Part shown: in pieces, positions 9,337-17,175 of the stretch
Numbering within the stretch: the first letter of the stretch is position 1
How the letters are laid out: the number at the start of each line of letters is the position of its first letter
NCBI GenBank assembly: GCA_002423545.1
Contig: DIWP01000001.1
Span: 124,001 to 188,000 of the forward strand
Reading direction: 5' to 3'
DNA from: Thermoleophilia bacterium UBA6103
Lineage (GTDB): Bacteria > Actinomycetota > Thermoleophilia > UBA2241
Length of the DNA: 64,000 nt
Made by a program: the position numbers and the translations under genes
Notes under the pieces: generated by a model
The model's input: the letters and a program-made list of their open reading frames with translations, nothing else
What the model was told of the DNA's origin: nothing
Database searches by the model: none

Positions 9337-10550
9337 GTGTGCTCCTCGTCGCCGGTGTCCGACCGGGATGTGCGGGCGTGCATCCTGTCGAGCACCGCCC
9401 TGTAGATCTCGAGCTGGCGGTCGGCGTTACGCTGCCAGGTGAGGCCGGCGGCGGCGGCGCGGCCGGCGGCACCGACGCGGCGTCTCTCCTGCTCGTCGCC
9501 GAGCGCTCGCGAGAGCACGGTCGCCAGGGTGGCCGCGTCACGCGGCGGGACCAGATAGCCGGACTCGCCGTCCGTGACGAAGTCCTCGACCCCCTCGCCC
9601 CGGCAGGCCACGACAGGTGTACCCTGCACCATCGCCTCCGTGTAGACCAGGCCGAAGGCCTCATCCCAGCTCGGCAGCACGAACAGGTCGGCGCGGGCCA
9701 TCAGGGCCAGCACCTCGGAGTGCGGCAGGCGACCGAGGAAGTGCACGCCACCGGCGATCCCGAGCTCTGCGGCCCGCGTGGCCAGCGAGTCGCGCAGCGG
9801 GCCGTCACCGGCGACCGCCCACTCCACAGCGACGCCGTCATCGCGGAGGTGCCGGAGGGCATCGAGGACGACGGCATGACCTTTGCGCTCGATCAGGTAG
9901 CCGACGGTGAGCAGGACGCGGCGGCCGGGCAGGTAGTCGGCTGGTGACACGGGTCGGGGGTCCCCGGTGATTCCGTTGAGGTTCACGAAGAGGCGCTCGG
10001 CCGGCACATGATCCTGCAGGGATGCAGCGACTTTGCTTGAGACGGCGATGACGGCGGCGGCGCCGCCGAGCACCTGCCGCGTGCGGGCGGCCGTACGGCC
10101 GCCCGCACGCAGATGCTGGTACACGTCGGCGCCGTGCACGGTGATCACCAGCGGCACCCCGAGGTCGGCGGCCAGGCGTTCCGCGGCGGCGCCGTCGGGC
10201 ATCACCTGGTGCGCATGGAGCAGGTCGGGTGCGATCGCGCGCAGCGCCGGCAGCTGCCGGCGCAGTGTCGCGTAGTACAGGTCTCCGGAGCGGTCGAACA
10301 ACAGGCGCCGCGGCAGCACCGGCACGCGCGGGTATTCGGCGACGATGCCGTCGCGGACCGCGCGGTGGGGTGTCGCGTGACGACGGCGCAGGCGCGGGTG
10401 CAGCCGGGCCATCCCAAGGGTCATGGCGGTCGGTGAGAGCACGGTCATCTCGAGGCCGAGGTCGCGCAGTGCGCACACCTGCTCGTGGACGAAGAGGTGG
10501 CGCTCGTGACCGGGGGCGGGGTAGAGGTGCGAGACGACGGTGACCCTCAT
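9333..10550 (-). CDS. GT4 family glycosyltransferase
   Basis: A 405-residue glycosyltransferase of the GT4 (GT-B fold) type. Visible features are the N-terminal MRVTVVSHLYPAPGHERHLF, LLHAHQVMPDG, PLVITVHGADVYQHL and the C-terminal donor-binding block ADLFVLPSWDEAFGLVYTEA with the EX7E pattern, followed by MVQGTPVVACRGEGVEDFV. It probably transfers a nucleotide-activated sugar onto the lipid-linked repeat unit on the cytoplasmic side. The ATG at 10550 is chosen because it overlaps the upstream stop (ATGA) and because the conserved sequence begins there; in-frame sequence further upstream lies inside the polymerase gene. Donor and linkage cannot be told from sequence. Confidence 0.88.
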   Translation of the reverse strand: MRVTVVSHLYPAPGHERHLFVHEQVCALRDLGLEMTVLSPTAMTLGMARLHPRLRRRHATPHRAVRDGIVAEYPRVPVLPRRLLFDRSGDLYYATLRRQLPALRAIAPDLLHAHQVMPDGAAAERLAADLGVPLVITVHGADVYQHLRAGGRTAARTRQVLGGAAAVIAVSSKVAASLQDHVPAERLFVNLNGITGDPRPVSPADYLPGRRVLLTVGYLIERKGHAVVLDALRHLRDDGVAVEWAVAGDGPLRDSLATRAAELGIAGGVHFLGRLPHSEVLALMARADLFVLPSWDEAFGLVYTEAMVQGTPVVACRGEGVEDFVTDGESGYLVPPRDAATLATVLSRALGDEQERRRVGAAGRAAAAGLTWQRNADRQLEIYRAVLDRMHARTSRSDTGDEEHT

Positions 10551-12208
10551 GGACGCTCCTCCTGCTCGCGCTCGCCGGCCGGCGATCCGGCGACGGTGGC
10601 GGAGGACGCGCCGACCGGGGGCTCCGCGGCGACCGCCACGGCCGGACCGGCGACGGCTTGGCTTCCGGCGGCTGCCGCACCGTTGCCGTCCCGGGTGCGG
10701 ACGACGACCGCCAGGGCCAGACCGTACAGGATCCACATGGGGGCGAACGAGGCGGCGGTGCTGGGGCCGAAAGCGCCGATGATGAAGCCCAGCAGAGAGG
10801 TCGTGACGGCCGCCGCCAGCCATCCCTCGGTGCGCGAGCGGGACCTCCGCGTGGCCCGCCAGCAGACGACGATACAGCCGCCGAAGAACAGGACGAAGAG
10901 GATGAACCCGGGCAGCCCGGAATTGACGAACACCTCGAACCACCAGCTGTGAAGGTTGCCGAAGGCGACGCTCACCTCTTCCGACTGTTTCGTCAGCTCC
11001 TCAGCGTTCCCCGGTCCCACGCCGGCATAGAAGAACCGGTTGGCGGCGGAGAAGCCGGCCCTGGCCAGGCTGAGGCGCACGTCTCCCGAGCCCTGACCCG
11101 CCTGCACGTCTTCGGCTACTCCAACAAGGCGGAACTGTCGCAGGAAGGGGATGTCGGTCTCGTTGAGCGCCAGTACCCCCATCCCCCCGATGAGGACGAC
11201 CAGCAGCGCCGCGGTGAGCACGAGGCGGCGACCGGTGAGCCAGCCACAACGCACCGTCACGAACCCGACGATGACCGTCTGGACGGCGATCGTCACAAGA
11301 CTCGTGCGGGACCCTGTGAACAACACGATCGCCGCCATAGCGGCCAGGAGCAGCAGACCGCAGGCGCGCAGCCAGGCGCGCCGGGTGACGATGACCCCGA
11401 GCAGCACGAACGGCCAGCAGATCGCGAAGTAGGTTGCGAGGTCGTTGGCGTTGACGAACCAGGCTGTCGCCTTCTGACTGGTGGAGACGAGCGCCGCCGA
11501 GCCCGGCAGATGCCACCCGGTGCCCAGTTCGGCCGCCGCGAGCAGGACGGTGAGGGCTAGGACGCCGGCCAAAAGCCAGAGCAGGGCGTGCAGGTAGCGG
11601 GCCCGTACGCCGCAGGCGGCGACGCAGAAGGTGAGTACGAGCATGGTAGCCGTGGTGATGAGGTACTCAAGTCCGGTGACCTTGTCAGGTGCCCAGAGCA
11701 GGGTCACGATCATCCAGGCGTACCAGAGGAGAAGCGCGGTGCGCAGCCCGCGCGGACCCGCCGTGATGGCGGCGGGTCCGAGCGCGATGCGGCATGTTCC
11801 CAGCAGGGCGAGCAGCGCGAGCACGATGCGGAAGGCGAACAGGGGCCGCGCCGACGGCGCCGCCAGCGCGGGTCCCAGCACGCCGAGCGCCGGCAGCGCC
11901 ACGGCCAGCGTGACCAGGACGGCGTGCAGGCGCAAGCGTGCCAGTCGTGTGCGGGAGAGCGCCAGGGCCAAGCAGACGGCGACCGCGACGCCGATGGCCA
12001 GGGCGTCCCAGGCGCCGCGCAGCAGCGCCCAGGCAAGGGCGAGCGTCGCGAAGATCCCGAGCCCGAGAAGCAGGAGGTCGCCGGCGGTGACGGCGCTGCG
12101 ACCGACGCCGGCCGGCGGCCCGGACCTGGGCGTCGGTGTGCCGCGCGGCGTCGCACCGTCGCGGCGCGACGGCTCGCCGGGAGTGACGTGTACGGCGGTG
12201 CCGCTCAC
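10547..12208 (-). CDS. O-antigen ligase/polymerase-like membrane protein (Wzy/WaaL)
   Basis: A 553-residue integral membrane protein with about a dozen hydrophobic segments and a central WaaL/Wzy-like region. GPGNAEELTKQSEEVSVAFG followed by LHSWWFEVFVNSGLPGFILF matches the conserved periplasmic loop of the O-antigen ligase family, which carries the key His. It probably polymerises or ligates lipid-linked units outside the membrane, after the flippase at 13719-15521. The N-terminal 40 residues are hydrophilic and the C-terminal 60 are Ala/Gly/Val-rich; both are likely cytoplasmic tails. GTG start at 12208 overlaps the upstream stop. A different O-antigen ligase-like gene occurs at 25938-27641. 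Confidence 0.83.
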   Translation of the reverse strand: MSGTAVHVTPGEPSRRDGATPRGTPTPRSGPPAGVGRSAVTAGDLLLLGLGIFATLALAWALLRGAWDALAIGVAVAVCLALALSRTRLARLRLHAVLVTLAVALPALGVLGPALAAPSARPLFAFRIVLALLALLGTCRIALGPAAITAGPRGLRTALLLWYAWMIVTLLWAPDKVTGLEYLITTATMLVLTFCVAACGVRARYLHALLWLLAGVLALTVLLAAAELGTGWHLPGSAALVSTSQKATAWFVNANDLATYFAICWPFVLLGVIVTRRAWLRACGLLLLAAMAAIVLFTGSRTSLVTIAVQTVIVGFVTVRCGWLTGRRLVLTAALLVVLIGGMGVLALNETDIPFLRQFRLVGVAEDVQAGQGSGDVRLSLARAGFSAANRFFYAGVGPGNAEELTKQSEEVSVAFGNLHSWWFEVFVNSGLPGFILFVLFFGGCIVVCWRATRRSRSRTEGWLAAAVTTSLLGFIIGAFGPSTAASFAPMWILYGLALAVVVRTRDGNGAAAAGSQAVAGPAVAVAAEPPVGASSATVAGSPAGEREQEERP

Positions 12209-13722
12209 GCGCGGTCTCCGGGTCCGCCGGCCGGCGGACCCGCTCGCGACGGCGAGTCTGCGTACCGTCTGACGAGGCGTGCCTCACTCTGATCGGCGAG
12301 GCAGTCGAGCAGGGCGCCGAGGCGACGCGTCAGCGTGCGGCCGTCGTAGCGAGCCACGGCATCGTCGTCCGGCGGCGGCACTGCGCCGCTCCGGACCTGC
12401 TCGACGAACCGTCGCAGGGGACCATCGGGCGGCTCGCTCTGAGCTGCGATCGCCGCGCCGCCGCACTCCTCCAGCAGATCGGCGGCGGCAGAACGCGCGG
12501 GGATGTAGGCGAAGATCGGCCGGCCGGCGGCGAGGTACTCGAAGACCTTGCTGGACAGCGCCTCGGGCGCGTTCCCGGTGATGAGCACAAGGCCGTCGGC
12601 GGCACGCTGGTATGCGAGCGCCACGTGATGCGGGACGAAGGGCAGGGTACGCACCCGCTCGCCGACGCCCAGCTCGGCGGCCTGACGCCGTATCTCGCCG
12701 CCTTCGACGCCCACGAACAGCAGCTTCACCTCGGGCGGAAGAGTCGCGAAGGCGTGCAGCACGCGGCGGAGCTGCTCTGAGCGCCCGTACAGTCGCCCCG
12801 TATGGACCAGCCAGAACCCCTGGCCGAGGTCGACCGGCGGGAAGGTGCCGTCGATCGCGTCGTAGCCGTTCGGCAGCACCGTGACCCGGTCTGCCAGGGG
12901 CGGGAACCGGTGACGGAGAGAGGCGGCGATCGGCTCGGCCGTCGCGGTGACAGCTGCCGCGCGATGCAGGGTCCACTCCTCGAGCGCATAGTGGGCTCGC
13001 CGGTGGAGCGACGTCGGGTAGTGACGCAGATGGCGCGTCGCCCAGGGGTCACGATAGTCCGCGAGCCAGGGCAGACCGCTCTCGCCGGCGAGGATCGAGG
13101 CGACCAGCTGTGTGCTCGGGCGGGGGAAGCTCGACATGATGGCGTCGTAGGGTGCGTCGCGCAGCAGGCGGCGGCCCAGGATCACCGCGGGACCGATCCA
13201 GCCGGCCCACTCGTCGGGTACGAAGAGCCAGTCGTTCACGGCGCCTCTGCGGCTCGAGCGTCGCTGCACGCCGGGTGGCGGGCCGCCGACGCGGGTCTCG
13301 GAGGCCGCGGCCGCCCGGCCGGACGGCGAGCGGTCGGCGCTGTCCGCCTCGGCTGCAGACTCGATGTGCGGGACCTGGTCACCGGAACAGCCGGCCTCTT
13401 CACCGGCGCTCCGACGATCGACGGTACGCCTGACACCGCGCGCGGCGCGCCGCGCCGCGCGGTACAGGCCGTCGGGTCCCGGGGCCGCCGCGCGCTCGAC
13501 GCACAACCCCTCCGGCACCGGAGCCGGACCCTGGGCGCGGACTGTAAGGACGGTGACGTCCCAGCCGTACTCCGGCAGGAAACGGGCGAACCGTACCTGC
13601 CGTGCATTCCCGCCGCTGGCCAGCGGCGGGAACGGGTTGGCGACCATCAGAAGCCTGCGGCGGCGGCGATCCGCCCCCGCCGTCGGGCTCTCTGCCCGAT
13701 CCGGCGTCGGATGCGACGTCAT
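12205..13722 (-). CDS. Glycosyltransferase family 4-like protein with disordered insert
   Basis: A 505-residue glycosyltransferase. The start RRLLMVANPFPPLASGGNAR and the C-terminal GNAPEALSSKVFEYLAAGRP mark a GT-B enzyme of the group 1 class. WLADYRDPWATRHLRHYP is the typical family segment. Between about residues 85 and 160 there is a low-complexity, charged insert unlike usual members of the family, which may be a flexible loop. The ATG at 13722 overlaps the flippase stop (ATGA). Donor and acceptor are unknown; its position directly after the flippase gene places it in the same polymer pathway. Confidence 0.82.
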   Translation of the reverse strand: MTSHPTPDRAESPTAGADRRRRRLLMVANPFPPLASGGNARQVRFARFLPEYGWDVTVLTVRAQGPAPVPEGLCVERAAAPGPDGLYRAARRAARGVRRTVDRRSAGEEAGCSGDQVPHIESAAEADSADRSPSGRAAAASETRVGGPPPGVQRRSSRRGAVNDWLFVPDEWAGWIGPAVILGRRLLRDAPYDAIMSSFPRPSTQLVASILAGESGLPWLADYRDPWATRHLRHYPTSLHRRAHYALEEWTLHRAAAVTATAEPIAASLRHRFPPLADRVTVLPNGYDAIDGTFPPVDLGQGFWLVHTGRLYGRSEQLRRVLHAFATLPPEVKLLFVGVEGGEIRRQAAELGVGERVRTLPFVPHHVALAYQRAADGLVLITGNAPEALSSKVFEYLAAGRPIFAYIPARSAAADLLEECGGAAIAAQSEPPDGPLRRFVEQVRSGAVPPPDDDAVARYDGRTLTRRLGALLDCLADQSEARLVRRYADSPSRAGPPAGGPGDRA

Positions 13723-15521
13723 ACGATGCCTCCGCCCGATGGCATGTCCGTCTCCAGCTCTTCCTCCAGCTCTTCCTCTTCGCGTTCCTCGGCCTCTTCT
13801 TCGGCCGCGGCGGCGGCGGCGTCGCCGCCGTCCTCGCGCCGACCCAGCGTCGCCTCGCCGCTCCCACCGCCGACCCTCGGTGCCCCGGCCGCCACCCGGC
13901 CGTCGCCGGTGGGCAGGCCCGACGTGAGCGGCTCGCCGCCGACCTGCCGCTCGCCGCCGACGACCGTCGGCGCGGGTCGGCGCCGTCTGAACGGCAGCCG
14001 CCGCGCCGCCAGCCGCGCCCGCTCGCCGGCGGTGAAGAACCCGGTCAGCCAGAGCGTCAGCGGGAACAGTGCCAGCGTCGGTGCCACCACCGCCTGCTTC
14101 CACAGCATGTCCCCAAAGGCCTGCTGCGGTCCACCGCCGATGAGCAGATCGATGCCCAGCGCGGCGCCGAGCGCCACCGCGGTCGCCGCCACAAGCTTGA
14201 TCAGACGCGCCCACTCGTAGCGGATGGGATAGTAGTGCTCGGAGATGAAGTACACCATGAGCGCCAGCAGCGCGTATCCCAGCAGCGTCGTGCAGGCGGC
14301 GCCGAACATGCCGTAGGCGGGGATGACCCAGAAGTTGAGCCCTACGTTGATGCCGCCGGAGATGGCGGCGATGACCGGGATGAGCTGGTTCTTCTTGGCG
14401 ACGTTGGAGCCGACCCAGAAGACGAAGTAGGCGCTGTAGGCGGCCGTGGAGAAGGCGAGCACCAGCGTCGTGGGCCCGACGCTCCAGTACGCCGGCTTGG
14501 TCAGCAGCACGCGCACCAGCAGCGGCATGAAGACACCCATCGCGGTGACCATGAACAGGCAGAAAGCGAGGAAGTACGTCGAGCTGCGGGCGACCAGGCG
14601 CTTGTGTTCGACGGTGTCCTTGAGCTTGGCGTAGTGCCACTGCGGCCACGCCATGCGGAACGCCATCATCACCAGGTAGACCGGCTGCGACAACGAGACG
14701 GCGACGGTGTAGAGGCCCAGCTCGGCCTGCGACCGGTAGCGGATGAAGAAGAAGCGGTCCGAGAGCTTGAGCAGGTAGAACGACAGCGTCGTGAAGATGG
14801 CCGGCGCCGCGAACTGGATCATCTCCCACATGTGACCCCACACCGGGCGCCAGTCGAGGCGCTTCCAGTAGGTCGGCAGGGCCAGCGTGTTGAGCACGAA
14901 GGCGGCGATGGCATTGCCGACCAGGACGCCCATGGGACCCATGTCGGCCCACACCACCAGGGCGACGGTGACCGGCACCTGGACCAGGACGCGTCCCACG
15001 GTGAAGAACGAGAAGGTCACCGGGCGGTGGTCGAGGCGGAAGAGCGTGTAGGGCAGGTCGCTCCAGTTGGTGAAGAAGATGTTGATGAGCGCGATGTCGA
15101 AGTAGATGGCGTCGCTGCGGTCGCCGGTGACGAGCTCGGCGACCTCCGGCATGGCAAGAGCGAGCGCACCGAGCAGCAGGCCACCCCAGAGGAACTTGAC
15201 GTAGAAGACGTTGGTGATGACGCGGCGGTGGTTCGCTTCGCTCTTCTCGTCGAAGTAGAAGCGCGTGAAGGCGACGTCGAAGCCGAGCGTGACGAACACG
15301 TCGATGAGCGTCGCCGTGGTGAGGACGATGCCGAGCAGGCCGTAGTCCTCGGGCGTGAGGTAGAAGGAGTACAGCGGCAGCAGCAAGGCGTGCAGGAGCT
15401 TGATGAGCGCCCGGCCGCCGCCGTAGATGACGGAGTCCTTGAGCAGGAGCTTGTAGCCGTGCTTTTCGACACCAGCGCCGCCCGCCCGGCGGCGCCGCAG
15501 CCGGCGGATCAGGGCGGTCAC
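13719..15521 (-). CDS. Polysaccharide flippase (Wzx/MATE-like) with acidic C-terminal tail
   Basis: A 600-residue membrane protein of the polysaccharide transporter/MATE-like flippase superfamily. The N-terminal KDSVIYGGGRALIKLLHALL and LLPLYSFYLTPEDYGLLGIV are typical of Wzx proteins, followed by about twelve to fourteen membrane helices. It should flip undecaprenyl-linked repeat units. The last 100 residues are soluble and low in complexity, ending in a run of about 20 Glu and Ala-rich positions (for example EEREEEELEEELE), which is unusual in this family. GTG start at 15521 overlaps the phosphatase stop. Confidence 0.85.
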   Translation of the reverse strand: MTALIRRLRRRRAGGAGVEKHGYKLLLKDSVIYGGGRALIKLLHALLLPLYSFYLTPEDYGLLGIVLTTATLIDVFVTLGFDVAFTRFYFDEKSEANHRRVITNVFYVKFLWGGLLLGALALAMPEVAELVTGDRSDAIYFDIALINIFFTNWSDLPYTLFRLDHRPVTFSFFTVGRVLVQVPVTVALVVWADMGPMGVLVGNAIAAFVLNTLALPTYWKRLDWRPVWGHMWEMIQFAAPAIFTTLSFYLLKLSDRFFFIRYRSQAELGLYTVAVSLSQPVYLVMMAFRMAWPQWHYAKLKDTVEHKRLVARSSTYFLAFCLFMVTAMGVFMPLLVRVLLTKPAYWSVGPTTLVLAFSTAAYSAYFVFWVGSNVAKKNQLIPVIAAISGGINVGLNFWVIPAYGMFGAACTTLLGYALLALMVYFISEHYYPIRYEWARLIKLVAATAVALGAALGIDLLIGGGPQQAFGDMLWKQAVVAPTLALFPLTLWLTGFFTAGERARLAARRLPFRRRRPAPTVVGGERQVGGEPLTSGLPTGDGRVAAGAPRVGGGSGEATLGRREDGGDAAAAAAEEEAEEREEEELEEELETDMPSGGGIV

Positions 15522-16186
15522 GCCGGCTCCGAGAGGAACGCTTCGATGCGCTCGGTCAGGCCTGCCGTGGGCACCTCGACGATGCCGCCGTTGGCGACCG
15601 GCATGCGGTGGACGGTCTCGATGCCGCCGCCCTCAAGGAAGGCACGGACGAGCCGGATGCTGCCGCCGTGCGTGACCAGGGCGGCCGTGCGGCCGTCGGC
15701 GGCGACGTCGCGGACGGCCGCCAGCACACGCCGCTGGTGCTCGGCCAGGCTCTCGCCGCCGGGGAAGCGGAAGCTCTCGGGATGCTCGCGATACCTGCGC
15801 CATGTCTGGGGGTCGTCGCGGATGATGTCGCTGAAGCGACGACCCTCCCAATCCCCCCTGCGTGTCTCGGCCAGCCGCTCGTCGACGAGCAGCGGCACGC
15901 CGTCGGGCTCCGGAGGCCCGGGGCAGACGGCGGCGCCGTTCGAGCGCTCCCGGGCCTCCAGCTCGGCGCGGATGATCTCGGCGGTCTGTCGCGCCCGCAG
16001 CAGATGGCTGGTCACGATCAGCCCGATGCCGCGCCCGGCGAGCGTGCGCGCCTGCGTCCTTGCCTGCTCACGTCCATCCTCGTTGAGTGGCACGTCGGCC
16101 CAGCCCTGGCACCTGGCGGGCTCCACGTTCCAGTCGGTCTGGCCGTGACGGATGAGGTAGAGCAGGCGGTCGTGAGCGCGCGTCAT
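15518..16186 (-). CDS. Histidine phosphatase family protein
   Basis: A 222-residue phosphatase of the phosphoglycerate mutase-like superfamily. The catalytic LIRHGQTDWN (His14) near the start, a second core Arg in TSHLLRARQTAE, RLAETRRGDWEGR and the C-terminal ALVTHGGSIRLV (second His) are all present, so it should be active on a small phosphoester. The gene follows the phosphosulfolactate synthase by 56 nt and is coupled to the flippase (GTGA). One possibility is that it removes the phosphate from phosphosulfolactate, a step done by ComB elsewhere; another is sugar-phosphate hydrolysis for the exopolysaccharide. Both are inference. Confidence 0.85.
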   Translation of the reverse strand: MTRAHDRLLYLIRHGQTDWNVEPARCQGWADVPLNEDGREQARTQARTLAGRGIGLIVTSHLLRARQTAEIIRAELEARERSNGAAVCPGPPEPDGVPLLVDERLAETRRGDWEGRRFSDIIRDDPQTWRRYREHPESFRFPGGESLAEHQRRVLAAVRDVAADGRTAALVTHGGSIRLVRAFLEGGGIETVHRMPVANGGIVEVPTAGLTERIEAFLSEPA

Positions 16187-16242
16187 GTGATTCCTGATCG
16201 GCTCCGGGGCGTACGTGGGTGGGCGCCCAGCGGACGCGTCCT

Positions 16243-16995
16243 TCAGTGGAAGTGCAGGAGGGTGTCCCCGCGCAGACCCAGACGCAGGGTCTCGAGCGAG
16301 ATCACATCCTCGGGAGGGATGTTGCCGAGGTTCACGTCCGCGCCGAACTCCTTGATGAAGGCGGTCTGCTGGCTCTTGATGGGCGCTTCGAACAACAGGC
16401 GGTCGGCGCTTACGGCCTGGACGATCTCATCCAGCAGCCCTGCCTTGACCGCCCCGTTGGAGTGGAACATGCCGACCGTGCCGCTCTCGCGACCCTCGGT
16501 GATGACCTTCCAGGCGCCGGCGTCGAGCTCCCGCCTGATCGAATCGACCCACGTACGGGGGGCGATGACCACATCGGGGTCCTTGCTGCCGACTTCGCTC
16601 AGCACCTTGAACTCCCGGGCGAGCCTGCGGATGAGGGCGAGCTTGTCTGCCTCGTCCATGGCGACCGTGCCGTCCGACACCTCGACGTGCCGCATGCCGA
16701 GCTCACGGGCCGCCGTGAGGTACTCGGAGAGCCTGTCCTGCCGCAGGGCCAGCTCCAGCATGGTGCCGCCGAAGCAGACGGGGATGCCGGCGTCGTGGTA
16801 GCGGGCCACCTTGCCGGCGAGGTCCTGCGTGACGTAGCCGGTACCCCACCCGAGCTTGACGATGTCGATGAAGGGCGCCGCGGTGTGCAGCAGGTCGTCG
16901 ATCTGCGACGGCCCGAGCCCCTTGTCGAGGACGTGGGTGATCCCGCTCTCACGAGGCTTGCGGCTGCGCGCGGGCAGGGTAAGAAAGTCCAACAT
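16243..16995 (-). CDS. comA: Phosphosulfolactate synthase (ComA family)
   Basis: A 250-residue TIM-barrel protein of the ComA family, which adds sulfite to phosphoenolpyruvate to give (2R)-phospho-3-sulfolactate, the first step of coenzyme M synthesis in methanogens and of sulfolactate synthesis in Bacillus (YitD). Family features are GITHVLDKGLGPSQIDDLL, DIVKLGWGTGYV, HVEVSDGTVAM, SEVGSKDPD, the ITEGRESGTVG loop and LFEAPIKSQQTAFIKEFG. It has a strong Shine-Dalgarno (AGGAGG, 7 nt from ATG). No ComB homologue is seen, but a histidine phosphatase follows. It may head the polysaccharide operon. Confidence 0.88.
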   Translation of the reverse strand: MLDFLTLPARSRKPRESGITHVLDKGLGPSQIDDLLHTAAPFIDIVKLGWGTGYVTQDLAGKVARYHDAGIPVCFGGTMLELALRQDRLSEYLTAARELGMRHVEVSDGTVAMDEADKLALIRRLAREFKVLSEVGSKDPDVVIAPRTWVDSIRRELDAGAWKVITEGRESGTVGMFHSNGAVKAGLLDEIVQAVSADRLLFEAPIKSQQTAFIKEFGADVNLGNIPPEDVISLETLRLGLRGDTLLHFH

Positions 16996-17175
16996 GGCCG
17001 CCTCCTGGGCTCAGGCGCGAGAGCGCCCGACGAAACGCCCGTATGCTATCAGAGCGTGGTGCCGAGGCGGCCCTCCGCGAGCTTCTTGGTCGGCGCCTCC
17101 TGTGGCCGTGCGGGCCGCTCTCGGATAGGCTGGCGGTGGTTCGGATCGGCGGCGTTCCAGCGCATCGAGGTCCAG

